Source: Hippasteria phrygiana (Eukaryota; Echinodermata; Asteroidea; Valvatida; Goniasteridae). Taken from it: 64,000 bases of DNA. Position 1 is the first letter of the stretch. Each line of letters begins with the position of its first letter. The position numbers and the translations under genes were made by a program. The stretch spans positions 434,001-498,000 of the forward strand of contig JAZGUH010000183.1 in NCBI GenBank assembly GCA_037893225.1, written 5' to 3'. Positions 10,190 to 23,400 of this stretch are shown in pieces. The notes under the pieces are model-generated. The model did no database searches. It was not told the DNA's origin and saw nothing but the letters and a program-made list of their open reading frames with translations.

Positions 10190-11608
10190 GCTACATGTTG
10201 CAATTATCGGCGGCTTCTTAGAGTTAACACTTGTGGAGAAAATTCAAACCTCGCAATGTTTATTTTCTTCCCGGCCACCATCTGTTTGCAGATTACCTTT
10301 TATTTATTGCTCCATGCATGTCAAATTCCCTGGGGTATGGTCTTGCTTTACTCATTCATAATTGCATGAAATATCAACCAAATTCAGTAATTTTGACATG
10401 TATGGATAGCTTAGATCTGGCGCTACATGTTGCAATTATCTGCGGCTTCTTAGAGTTAAAACTTGTGGAGAAAATTCAAACCTCGCAATGTTTATTTTCT
10501 TTCCGGCCAACATCTGTGTGCATATTACCTTCTATTTATTGCTCCATGCCTGTCAAATTCCCTGGGGTATGACTTGCTTTACTCATTCATAATTGCATGA
10601 AATATCAACCAAATTCAGTAATTTTGACATGTATGGATTGCTTAGATCTGGCGCTACATGTTGCAATTATCGGCGGCTTCTTAGAGTTAACACTTGTGGA
10701 GAAAATTCAAACCTCGCAATGTTTATTTTCTTCCCGGCCACCATCTGTGTGCAGATTACCTTTTATTTATTGCTCCATGCATGTCAAATTCCCTGGGGTA
10801 TGGTCTTGCTTTACTCATTCATAATTGCATGAAATATCAACCAAATTCAGTAATTTTGACATGTATGGATAGCTTAGATCTGGCGCTACATGTTGCAATT
10901 ATCTGCGGCTTCCTAGAGTTAAAACTTGTGGAGAAAATTCAAACCTCGCAATGTTTATTTTCTTTCCGGCCAACATCTGTGTACATGTTACCGTCTATTT
11001 ATTGCTCCATGCATGTCAAATTCCCTGGGGTATGGACTTGCTTTACTCATTCATAATTGCATGAAATATCAACCAAATTCAGTAATTTTGACATGTATGG
11101 ATAACTTAGATCTGGCGCTACATGTTGCAATTATCGGCGGCTTCTTAGAGTTAACACTTGTGGAGAAAATTCAAACCTCGCAATGTTTATTTTCTTCCCG
11201 GCCACCATCTGTGTGCAGATTACCTTTTATTTATTGCTCCATGCATGTCAAATTCCCTGGGGTATGGACTTGCTTTACTCATTCATAATTGCATGAAATA
11301 TCAACCAAATTCAGTAATTTTGACATGTATGGATAGCTTAGATCTGGGGCTACATGTTGCAATTATCGGCGGCTTCTTAGAGTTAACACTTGTGGAGAAA
11401 ATTCAAACCTCGCAATGTTTATTTTCTTCCCGGCCACCATCTGTGTGAAGATTACCTTTTATTTATTGCTCCATGCCTGTCAAAATCCCTGGGGTATGGA
11501 CTTGCTTTACTCATTCATAATTGCATGAAATATCAACCAAATTCAGTAATTTTGACATGTATGGATAGCTTAGATCTGGCGCTACATGTTGCAATTATCG
11601 GCGGCTTC
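10190..11608. repeat. Third copy of the T84/T206/A207 block (monomers 45-50)
   Basis: The order B(T84), C(T206), B, E(C16/A26/A207), A, X matches 3015-4405 (offset 7,188) and 7652-9042 (offset 2,551). The left limit is the p219 site of the preceding A unit (G here, C in the other copies); the right limit is p16 of the unit at 11594. Confidence 0.88.
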
Positions 11609-13911
11609 CTAGAGTTAAAACTTGTGGAGAAAATTCAAACCTCGCAATGTTTATTTTCTTTCCGGCCAACATCTGTGTACATGTTACCGTCTATTTATTG
11701 CTCCATGCATGTCAAATTCCCTGGAGTATGGACTTGCTTTACTCATTCATAATTGCATGAAATATCAACCAAATTCAGTAATTTTGACATGTATGGATAG
11801 CTTAGATCTGGCGCTACATGTTGCAATTATCGGCGGCTTCTTAGAGTTAACACCTGTGGAGAAAATTCAAACCTCGCAATGTTTATTTTCTTTCCGGCCA
11901 ACATCTGTGTACATGTTACCGTCTATTTATTGCTCCATGCATGTCAAATTCCCTGGGGTATGGACTTGCTTTACTCATTCATAATTGCATGAAATATCAA
12001 CCAAATTCAGTAATGTTGACATGTATGGATAGCTTAGATCTGGCGCTACATGTTGCAATTATCGGCGGCTTCTTAGAGTTAACACTTGTGGAGAAAATTC
12101 AAACCTCGCAATGTTTATTTTCTTTCCGGCCAACATCTGTGTGCATATTACCTTTTATTTATTGCTCCATGCATGTCAAATTCCCTGGGGTATGGTCTTG
12201 CTTTACTCATTCATAATTGCATGAAATATCAACCAAATTCAGTAATTTTGACATGTATGGATAGCTTAGATCTGGCGCTACATGTTGCAATTATCTGCGG
12301 CTTCTTAGAGTTAAAACTTGTGGAGAAAATTCAAACCTCGCAATGTTTATTTTCTTTCCGGCCAACATCTGTGTGCATATTACCTTCTATTTATTGCTCC
12401 ATGCCTGTCAAATTCCCTGGGGTATGACTTGCTTTACTCATTCATAATTGCATGAAATATCAACCAAATTCAGTAATTTTGACATGTATGGATAGCTTAG
12501 ATCTGGCGCTACATGTTGCAATTATCGGCGGCTTCTTAGAGTTAACACTTGTGGAGAAAATTCAAACCTCGCAATGTTTATTTTCTTCCTGGCCACCATC
12601 TGTGTGCAGATTACCGCCTATTTATTGCTCCATGCATGTCAAATTCCCTGGGGTATGGACTTGCTTTACTCATTCATAATTGCATGAAATATCAACCAAA
12701 TTCAGTAATTTTGACATGTATGGATAGCTTAGATCTGGCGCTACATGTTGCAATTATCGGCGGCTTCTTAGAGTTAACACTTGTGGAGAAAATTCAAACC
12801 TCGCAATGTTTATTTTCTTCCCGGCCACCATCTGTGTGCAGATTACCTTTTATTTATTGCTCCATGCATGTCAAATTCCCTGGGGTATGGACTTGCTTTA
12901 CTCATTCATAATTGCATGAAATATCAACCAAATTCAGTAATTTTGACATGTATGGATAGCTTAGATCTGGGGCTACATGTTGCAATTATCGGCGGCTTCT
13001 TAGAGTTAACACTTGTGGAGAAAATTCAAACCTCGCAATGTTTATTTTCTTCCCGGCCACCATCTGTGTGCAGATTACCTTTTATTTATTGCTCCATGCA
13101 TGTCAAATTCCCTGGGGTATGGTCTTGCTTTACTCATTCATAATTGCATGAAATATCAACCAAATTCAGTAATTTTGACATGTATGGATAGCTTAGATCT
13201 GGCGCTACATGTTGCAATTATCTGCGGCTTCTTAGAGTTAAAACTTGTGGAGAAAATTCAAACCTCGCAATGTTTATTTTCTTTCCGGCCAACATCTGTG
13301 TGCATATTACCTTCTATTTATTGCTCCATGCCTGTAAAAATTCCCTGGGGTATGACTTGCTTTACTCATTCATAATTGCATGAAATATCAACCAAATTCA
13401 GTAATTTTGACATGTATGGATAGCTTAGATCTGGCGCTACATGTTGCAATTATCGGCGGCTTCTTAGAGTTAACACTTGTGGAGAAAATTCAAACCTCGC
13501 AATGTTTATTTTCTTCCCGGCCACCATCTGTGTGCAGATTACCTTTTATTTATTGCTCCATGCATGTCAAATTCCCTGGGGTATGGTCTTGCTTTACTCA
13601 TTCATAATTGCATGAAATATCAACCAAATTCAGTAATTTTGACATGTATGGATAGCTTAGATCTGGCGCTACATGTTGCAATTATCTGCGGCTTCTTAGA
13701 GTTAAAACTTGTGGAGAAAATTCAAACCTCGCAATGTTTATTTTCTTTCCGGCCAACATCTGTGTGCATATTACCTTCTATTTATTGCTCCATGCCTGTC
13801 AAATTCCCTGGGGTATGACTTGCTTTACTCATTCATAATTGCATGAAATATCAACCAAATTCAGTAATTTTGACATGTATGGATAGCTTAGATCTGGCGC
13901 TACATGTTGCA
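11362..13911. repeat. 2.5-kb duplicate of 4870-7651 with one monomer deleted (monomers 50-60)
   Basis: From the X unit at 11362 the order copies 4870 onward (offset 6,492). After 12058 the offset falls to 6,260, exactly 232 bp less. G132A recurs at 11725. A private change T29C (CACCTGTGG) is at 11854. The right end is the C unit at 13681; beyond it the two copies differ in order. Confidence 0.88.
12058..12289. repeat. Deletion-junction monomer
   Basis: The left end (G7, C26) matches the unit at 5566; from p42 on (AAAATTC, TTTCCGG, CATATTACC, TTTTA, ATGGTC) it matches the unit at 5798. The junction therefore lies at p27-p41, about 12084-12098, and removes exactly one 232-bp unit relative to 4870-7651. 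This is an in-register unequal exchange or slippage product. Confidence 0.88.
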
Positions 13912-15067
13912 ATTATCGGCGGCTTCTTAGAGTTAAAACTTGTGGAGAAAATTCAAACCTCGCAATGTTTATTTTCTTTCCGGCCAACATCTGTGTGCAT
14001 ATTACCTTCTATTTATTGCTCCATGCATGTCAAATTCCCTAGGGTATGACTTGCTTTACTCAATCATAATTGCATGAAATATCAACCAAATTCAGTAATT
14101 TTGACATGTATGGATAGCTTAGATCTGGCGCTACATGTTGCAATTATCTGCGGCTTCTTAGAGTTAAAACTTGTGGAGAAAATTCAAACCTCGCAATGTT
14201 TATTTTCTTTCCGGCCAACATCTGTGTGCATATTACCTTCTATTTATTGCTCCATGCCTGTCAAATTCCCTGGGGTATGACTTGCTTTACTCATTCATAA
14301 TTGCATGAAATATCAACCAAATTCAGTAATTTTGACATGTATGGATAGCTTAGATCTGGCGCTACATGTTGCAATTATCGGCGGCTTCTTAGAGTTAAAA
14401 CTTGTGGAGAAAATTCAAACCTCGCAATGTTTATTTTCTTTCCGGCCAACATCTGTGTACATGTTACCGTCTATTTATTGCTCCATGCATGTCAAATTCC
14501 CTGGGGTATGGACTTGCTTTACTCATTCATAATTGCATGAAATATCAACAAAATTCAGTAATTTTGACATGTATGGATAGCTTAGATCTGGCGCTACATG
14601 TTGCAATTATCGGCGGCTTCTTAGAGTTAAAACTTGTGGAGAAAATTCAAACCTCGCAATGTTTATTTTCTTTCCGGCCAACATCTGTGTGCATATTACC
14701 TTCTATTTATTGCTCCATGCATGTCAAATTCCCTAGGGTATGACTTGCTTTACTCAATCATAATTGCATGAAATATCAACCAAATTCAGTAATTTTGACA
14801 TGTATGGATAGCTTAGATCTGGCGCTACATGTTGCAATTATCTGCGGCTTCTTAGAGTTAAAACTTGTGGAGAAAATTCAAACCTCGCAATGTTTATTTT
14901 CTTTCCGGCCAACATCTGTGTGCATATTACCTTCTATTTATTGCTCCATGCCTGTCAAATTCCCTGGGGTATGACTTGCTTTACTCATTCATAATTGCAT
15001 GAAATATCAACCAAATTCAGTAATTTTGACATGTATGGATAGCTTAGATCTGGCGCTACATGTTGCA
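13912..15067. repeat. Five-monomer segment, all with A at p26
   Basis: Monomers 61-65 (231, 231, 232, 231, 231 bp). The first and fourth carry G130A (CCTAGGG) and T153A (CTCAATCAT, at 14063 and 14757) on a C-type centre with ATGCATG and G7. The second and fifth are standard C. The third is E-type with A26 and C177A at 14550. The 694-bp spacing of the paired units shows a three-monomer tandem duplication. These alleles are seen nowhere else in the window. Confidence 0.9.
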
Positions 15068-16922
15068 ATTATCGGCGGCTTCTTAGAGTTAACACTTGTG
15101 GAGAAAATTCAAACCTCGCAATGTTTATTTTCTTCCTGGCCACCATCTGTGTGCAGATTACCGCCTATTTATTGCTCCATGCATGTCAAATTCCCTGGGG
15201 TATGGACTTGCTTTACTCATTCATAATTGCATGAAATATCAACCAAATTCAGTAATTTTGACATGTATGGATAGCTTAGATCTGGCGCTACATGTTGCAA
15301 TTATCGGCGGCTTCTTAGAGTTAACACTTGTGGAGAAAATTCAAACCTCGCAATGTTTATTTTCTTCCCGGCCACCATCTGTGTGCAGATTACCTTTTAT
15401 TTATTGCTCCATGCATGTCAAATTCCCTGGGGTATGGACTTGCTTTACTCATTCATAATTGCATGAAATATCAACCAAATTCAGTAATTTTGACATGTAT
15501 GGATAGCTTAGATCTGGGGCTACATGTTGCAATTATCGGCGGCTTCTTAGAGTTAACACTTGTGGAGAAAATTCAAACCTCGCAATGTTTATTTTCTTCC
15601 CGGCCACCATCTGTGTGCAGATTACCTTTTATTTATTGCTCCATGCATGTCAAATTCCCTGGGGTATGGTCTTGCTTTACTCATTCATAATTGCATGAAA
15701 TATCAACCAAATTCAGTAATTTTGACATGTATGGATAGCTTAGATCTGGCGCTACATGTTGCAATTATCTGCGGCTTCTTAGAGTTAAAACTTGTGGAGA
15801 AAATTCAAACCTCGCAATGTTTATTTTCTTTCCGGCCAACATCTGTGTGCATATTACCTTCTATTTATTGCTCCATGCCTGTCAAATTCCCTGGGGTATG
15901 ACTTGCTTTACTCATTCATAATTGCATGAAATATCAACCAAATTCAGTAATTTTGACATGTATGGATAGCTTAGATCTGGCGCTACATGTTGCAATTATC
16001 GGCGGCTTCTTAGAGTTAACACTTGTGGAGAAAATTCAAACCTCGCAATGTTTATTTTCTTCCTGGCCACCATCTGTGTGCAGATTACCGCCTATTTATT
16101 GCTCCATGCATGTCAAATTCCCTGGGGTATGGACTTGCTTTACTCATTCATAATTGCATGAAATATCAACCAAATTCAGTAATTTTGACATGTATGGATA
16201 GCTTAGATCTGGCGCTACATGTTGCAATTATCGGCGGCTTCTTAGAGTTAACACTTGTGGAGAAAATTCAAACCTCGCAATGTTTATTTTCTTCCCGGCC
16301 ACCATCTGTGTGCAGATTACCTTTTATTTATTGCTCCATGCATGTCAAATTCCCTGGGGTATGGACTTGCTTTACTCATTCATAATTGCATGAAATATCA
16401 ACCAAATTCAGTAATTTTGACATGTATGGATAGCTTAGATCTGGGGCTACATGTTGCAATTATCGGCGGCTTCTTAGAGTTAACACTTGTGGAGAAAATT
16501 CAAACCTCGCAATGTTTATTTTCTTCCCGACCACCATCTGTGTGCAGATTACCTTTTATTTATTGCTCCATGCATGTCAAATTCCCTGGGGTATGGTCTT
16601 GCTTTACTCATTCATAATTGCATGAAATATCAACCAAATTCAGTAATTTTGACATGTATGGATAGCTTAGATCTGGCGCTACATGTTGCAATTATCTGCG
16701 GCTTCTTAGAGTTAAAACTTGTGGAGAAAATTCAAACCTCGCAATGTTTATTTTCTTTCCGGCCAACATCTGTGTGCATATTACCTTCTATTTATTGCTC
16801 CATGCCTGTAAAAATTCCCTGGGGTATGACTTGCTTTACTCATTCATAATTGCATGAAATATCAACCAAATTCAGTAATTTTGACATGTATGGATAGCTT
16901 AGATCTGGCGCTACATGTTGCA
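15068..16922. repeat. Tandem pair of D-A-B-C(C2) HORs, 927-bp period
   Basis: D-A-B-C at 15068-15994 is repeated as D-A-B-C2 at 15995-16922. The second B has a private G72A (CCCGACC, at 16530). C2 in place of C adds one base to the second unit. Confidence 0.92.
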
Positions 16923-17849
16923 ATTATCGGCGGCTTCTTAGAGTTAACACTTGTGGAGAAAATTCAAACCTCGCAATGTTTATTTTCTTCCTGGCCACCA
17001 TCTGTGTGCAGATTACCGCCTATTTATTGCTCCATGCATGTCAAATTCCCTGGGGTATGGACTTGCTTTACTCATTCATAATTGCATGAAATATCAACCA
17101 AATTCAGTAATTTTGACATGTATGGATAGCTTAGATCTGGCGCTACATGTTGCAATTATCGGCGGCTTCTTAGAGTTAACACTTGTGGAGAAAATTCAAA
17201 CCTCGCAATGTTTATTTTCTTTCCGGCCAACATCTGTGTACATGTTACCGTCTATTTATTGCTCCATGCATGTCAAATTCCCTGGGGTATGGACTTGCTT
17301 TACTCATTCATAATTGCATGAAATATCAACCAAATTCAGTAATTTTGACATGTATGGATAGCTTAGATCTGGCGCTACATGTTGCAATTATCGGCGGCTT
17401 CTTAGAGTTAACACTTGTGGAGAAAATTCAAACCTCGCAATGTTTATTTTCTTCCCGGCCACCATCTGTGTGCAGATTACCTTTTATTTATTGCTCCATG
17501 CATGTCAAATTCCCTGGGGTATGGACTTGCTTTACTCATTCATAATTGCATGAAATATCAACCAAATTCAGTAATTTTGACATGTATGGATAGCTTAGAT
17601 CTGGGGCTACATGTTGCAATTATCGGCGGCTTCTTAGAGTTAAAACTTGTGGAGAAAATTCAAACCTCGCAATGTTTATTTTCTTTCCGGCCAACATCTG
17701 TGTGCATATTACCTTCTATTTATTGCTCCATGCCTGTCAAATTCCCTGGGGTATGACTTGCTTTACTCATTCATAATTGCATGAAATATCAACCAAATTC
17801 AGTAATTTTGACATGTATGGATAGCTTAGATCTGGCGCTACATGTTGCA
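16923..17849. repeat. D-E-A-C HOR with a B/C fusion monomer
   Basis: Order D, E, A, then a C-type 231-bp unit whose left end is B-type: G at p7 but A at p26 (17619-17849). The preceding A ends in G219, which normally leads into B, so the unit looks like a B-left/C-right fusion at 17626-17643 that removed one monomer from a D-E-A-B-C block. Confidence 0.88.
17155..17386. repeat. Subtype E monomer
   Basis: G7, C26, TTTCCGG with CCAAC, then GTACATGTTACCGTC at p84-p98, ATGCAT, ATGGAC and C219. The block at p86-p92 creates an extra ACATGT palindrome that other subtypes lack. E follows D or F and precedes A, or R, in most HORs right of 23.6 kb. Confidence 0.95.
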
Positions 17850-20400
17850 ATTATCGGCGGCTTCTTAGAGTTAACACTTGTGGAGAAAATTCAAACCTCG
17901 CAATGTTTATTTTCTTCCTGGCCACCATCTGTGTGCAGATTACCGCCTATTTATTGCTCCATGCATGTCAAATTCCCTGGGGTATGGACTTGCTTTACTC
18001 ATTCATAATTGCATGAAATATCAACCAAATTCAGTAATTTTGACATGTATGGATAGCTTAGATCTGGGGCTACATGTTGCAATTATCGGCGGCTTCTTAG
18101 AGTTAACACTTGTGGAGAAAATTCAAACCTCGCAATGTTTATTTTCTTCCCGGCCACCATCTGTGTGCAGATTACCTTTTATTTATTGCTCCATGCATGT
18201 CAAATTCCCTGGGGTATGGTCTTGCTTTACTCATTCATAATTGCATGAAATATCAACCACATTCAGTAATTTTGACATGTATGGATAGCTTAGATCTGGC
18301 GCTACATGTTGCAATTATCTGCGGCTTCTTAGAGTTAAAACTTGTGGAGAAAATTCAAACCTCGCAATGTTTATTTTCTTTCCGGCCAACATCTGTGTGC
18401 ATATTACCTTCTATTTATTGCTCCATGCCTGTAAAAATTCCCTGGGGTATGACTTGCTTTACTCATTCATAATTGCATGAAATATCAACCAAATTCAGTA
18501 ATTTTGACATGTATGGATAGCTTAGATCTGGCGCTACATGTTGCAATTATCGGCGGCTTCTTAGAGTTAACACTTGTGGAGAAAATTCAAACCTCGCAAT
18601 GTTTATTTTCTTCCTGGCCACCATCTGTGTGCAGATTACCGCCTATTTATTGCTCCATGCATGTCAAATTCCCTGGGGTATGGACTTGCTTTACTCATTC
18701 ATAATTGCATGAAATATCAACCAAATTCAGTAATTTTGACATGTATGGATAGCTTAGATCTGGCGCTACATGTTGCAATTATCGGCGGCTTCTTAGAGTT
18801 AACACTTGTGGAGAAAATTCAAACCTCGCAATGTTTATTTTCTTTCCGGCCAACATCTGTGTCCATGTTACCGTCTATTTATTGCTCCATGCATGTCAAA
18901 TTCCCTGGGGTATGGACTTGCTTTACTCATTCATAATTGCATGAAATATCAACCAAATTCAGTAATTTTGACATGTATGGATAGCTTAGATCTGGGGCTA
19001 CATGTTGCAATTATCGGCGGCTTCTTAGAGTTAAAACTTGTGGAGAAAATTCAAACCTCGCAATGTTTATTTTCTTTCCGGCCAACATCTGTGTGCATAT
19101 TACCTTCTATTTATTGCTCCATGCCTGTCAAATTCCCTGGGGTATGACTTGCTTTACTCATTCATAATTGCATGAAATATCAACCAAATTCAGTAATTTT
19201 GACATGTATGGATAGCTTAGATCTGGCGCTACATGTTGCAATTATCGGCGGCTTCTTAGAGTTAACACTTGTGGAGAAAATTCAAACCTCGCAATGTTTA
19301 TTTTCTTCCTGGCCACCATCTGTGTGCAGATTACCGCCTATTTATTGCTCCATGCATGTCAAATTCCCTGGGGTATGGACTTGCTTTACTCATTCATAAT
19401 TGCATGAAATATCAACCAAATTCAGTAATTTTGACATGTATGGATAGCTTAGATCTGGGGCTACATGTTGCAATTATCGGCGGCTTCTTAGAGTTAACAC
19501 TTGTGGAGAAAATTCAAACCTCGCAATGTTTATTTTCTTCCCGGCCACCATCTGTGTGCAGATTACCTTTTATTTATTGCTCCATGCATGTCAAATTCCC
19601 TGGGGTATGGTCTTGCTTTACTCATTCATAATTGCATGAAATATCAACCACATTCAGTAATTTTGACATGTATGGATAGCTTAGATCTGGCGCTACATGT
19701 TGCAATTATCTGCGGCTTCTTAGAGTTAAAACTTGTGGAGAAAATTCAAACCTCGCAATATTTATTTTCTTTCCGGCCAACATCTGTGTGCATATTACCT
19801 TCTATTTATTGCTCCATGCCTGTAAAAATTCCCTGGGGTATGACTTGCTTTACTCATTCATAATTGCATGAAATATCAACCAAATTCAGTAATTTTGACA
19901 TGTATGGATAGCTTAGATCTGGCGCTACATGTTGCAATTATCGGCGGCTTCTTAGAGTTAACACTTGTGGAGAAAATTCAAACCTCGCAATGTTTATTTT
20001 CTTCCTGGCCACCATCTGTGTGCAGATTACCGCCTATTTATTGCTCCATGCATGTCAAATTCCCTGGGGTATGGACTTGCTTTACTCATTCATAATTGCA
20101 TGAAATATCAACCAAATTCAGTAATTTTGACATGTATGGATAGCTTAGATCTGGCGCTACATGTTGCAATTATCGGCGGCTTCTTAGAGTTAACACTTGT
20201 GGAGAAAATTCAAACCTCGCAATGTTTATTTTCTTTCCGGCCAACATCTGTGTCCATGTTACCGTCTATTTATTGCTCCATGCATGTCAAATTCCCTGGG
20301 GTATGGACTTGCTTTACTCATTCATAATTGCATGAAATATCAACCAAATTCAGTAATTTTGACATGTATGGATAGCTTAGATCTGGCGCTACATGTTGCA
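17850..20400. repeat. 1,391-bp six-monomer tandem duplication (D-B-C2-D-F-...)
   Basis: Units 17850-19240 (D with G219, B, C2, D, F with G219, B/C fusion) repeat from 19241 as D with G219, B, C2, D, F. Both B units carry a private A179C (ACCACATTC at 18260 and 19651), and the C2 of the second copy has a further private G56A (CAATATTT at 19760). The second copy leaves the pattern at 20401, where the super-repeat begins. Confidence 0.92.
18778..19009. repeat. Subtype F monomer (first occurrence in the window)
   Basis: Differs from E by one base: GTCCATGTTACCG with C at p86 in place of A. Fourteen copies counted: 18778, 20169, 22256, 26429, 29443, 32457, 37326, 40340, 42659, 49614, 52628, 57033, 60047 and 62366; none lies to the left. 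F always follows D. Its restriction to the right side suggests that it arose after the left domain had stopped exchanging with the rest. Confidence 0.94.
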
Positions 20401-23400
20401 ATTATCGGCGGCTTCTTAGAGTTAACACTTGTGGAGAAAATTCAAACCTCGCAATGTTTATTTTCTTCCCGGCCACCATCTGTGTGCAGATTACCTTTTA
20501 TTTATTGCTCCATGCATGTCAAATTCCCTGGGGTATGGACTTGCTTTACTCATTCATAATTGCATGAAATATCAACCAAATTCAGTAATTTTGACATGTA
20601 TGGATAGCTTAGATCTGGGGCTACATGTTGCAATTATCGGCGGCTTCTTAGAGTTAACACTTGTGGAGAAAATTCAAACCTCGCAATGTTTATTTTCTTC
20701 CCGGCCACCATCTGTGTGCAGATTACCTTTTATTTATTGCTCCATGCATGTCAAATTCCCTGGGGTATGGTCTTGCTTTACTCATTCATAATTGCATGAA
20801 ATATCAACCAAATTCAGTAATTTTGACATGTATGGATAGCTTAGATCTGGCGCTACATGTTGCAATTATCTGCGGCTTCTTAGAGTTAAAACTTGTGGAG
20901 AAAATTCAAACCTCGCAATGTTTATTTTCTTTCCGGCCAACATCTGTGTGCATATTACCTTCTATTTATTGCTCCATGCCTGTCAAATTCCCTGGGGTAT
21001 GACTTGCTTTACTCATTCATAATTGCATGAAATATCAACCAAATTCAGTAATTTTGACATGTATGGATAGCTTAGATCTGGCGCTACATGTTGCAATTAT
21101 CGGCGGCTTCTTAGAGTTAACACTTGTGGAGAAAATTCAAACCTCGCAATGTTTATTTTCTTCCTGGCCACCATCTGTGTGCAGATTACCGCCTATTTAT
21201 TGCTCCATGCATGTCAAATTCCCTGGGGTATGGACTTGCTTTACTCATTCATAATTGCATGAAATATCAACCAAATTCAGTAATTTTGACATGTATGGAT
21301 AGCTTAGATCTGGCGCTACATGTTGCAATTATCGGCGGCTTCTTAGAGTTAACACTTGTGGAGAAAATTCAAACCTCGCAATGTTTATTTTCTTCCTGGC
21401 CACCATCTGTGTGCAGATTACCGCCTATTTATTGCTCCATGCATGTCAAATTCCCTGGGGTATGGACTTGCTTTACTCATTCATAATTGCATGAAATATC
21501 AACCAAATTCAGTAATTTTGACATGTATGGATAGCTTAGATCTGGGGCTACATGTTGCAATTATCGGCGGCTTCTTAGAGTTAACACTTGTGGAGAAAAT
21601 TCAAACCTCGCAATGTTTATTTTCTTCCCGGCCACCATCTGTGTGCAGATTACCTTTTATTTATTGCTCCATGCATGTCAAATTCCCTGGGGTATGGTCT
21701 TGCTTTACTCATTCATAATTGCATGAAATATCAACCAAATTCAGTAATTTTGACATGTATGGATAGCTTAGATCTGGCGCTACATGTTGCAATTATCTGC
21801 GGCTTCTTAGAGTTAAAACTTGTGGAGAAAATTCAAACCTCGCAATGTTTATTTTCTTTCCGGCCAACATCTGTGTGCATATTACCTTCTATTTATTGCT
21901 CCATGCCTGTAAAAATTCCCTGGGGTATGACTTGCTTTACTCATTCATAATTGCATGAAATATCAACCAAATTCAGTAATTTTGACATGTATGGATAGCT
22001 TAGATCTGGCGCTACATGTTGCAATTATCGGCGGCTTCTTAGAGTTAACACTTGTGGAGAAAATTCAAACCTCGCAATGTTTATTTTCTTCCTGGCCACC
22101 ATCTGTGTGCAGATTACCGCCTATTTATTGCTCCATGCATGTCAAATTCCCTGGGGTATGGACTTGCTTTACTCATTCATAATTGCATGAAATATCAACC
22201 AAATTCAGTAATTTTGACATGTATGGATAGCTTAGATCTGGCGCTACATGTTGCAATTATCGGCGGCTTCTTAGAGTTAACACTTGTGGAGAAAATTCAA
22301 ACCTCGCAATGTTTATTTTCTTTCCGGCCAACATCTGTGTCCATGTTACCGTCTATTTATTGCTCCATGCATGTCAAATTCCCTGGGGTATGGACTTGCT
22401 TTACTCATTCATAATTGCATGAAATATCAACCAAATTCAGTAATTTTGACATGTATGGATAGCTTAGATCTGGCGCTACATGTTGCAATTATCGGCGGCT
22501 TCTTAGAGTTAACACTTGTGGAGAAAATTCAAACCTCGCAATGTTTATTTTCTTCCCGGCCACCATCTGTGTGCAGATTACCTTTTATTTATTGCTCCAT
22601 GCATGTCAAATTCCCTGGGGTATGGACTTGCTTTACTCATTCATAATTGCATGAAATATCAACCAAATTCAGTAATTTTGACATGTATGGATAGCTTAGA
22701 TCTGGGGCTACATGTTGCAATTATCGGCGGCTTCTTAGAGTTAACACTTGTGGAGAAAATTCAAACCTCGCAATGTTTATTTTCTTCCCGGCCACCATCT
22801 GTGTGCAGATTACCTTTTATTTATTGCTCCATGCATGTCAAATTCCCTGGGGTATGGTCTTGCTTTACTCATTCATAATTGCATGAAATATCAACCAAAT
22901 TCAGTAATTTTGACATGTATGGATAGCTTAGATCTGGCGCTACATGTTGCAATTATCTGCGGCTTCTTAGAGTTAAAACTTGTGGAGAAAATTCAAACCT
23001 CGCAATGTTTATTTTCTTTCCGGCCAACATCTGTGTGCATATTACCTTCTATTTATTGCTCCATGCCTGTCAAATTCCCTGGGGTATGACTTGCTTTACT
23101 CATTCATAATTGCATGAAATATCAACCAAATTCAGTAATTTTGACATGTATGGATAGCTTAGATCTGGCGCTACATGTTGCAATTATCGGCGGCTTCTTA
23201 GAGTTAACACTTGTGGAGAAAATTCAAACCTCGCAATGTTTATTTTCTTCCTGGCCACCATCTGTGTGCAGATTACCGCCTATTTATTGCTCCATGCATG
23301 TCAAATTCCCTGGGGTATGGACTTGCTTTACTCATTCATAATTGCATGAAATATCAACCAAATTCAGTAATTTTGACATGTATGGATAGCTTAGATCTGG

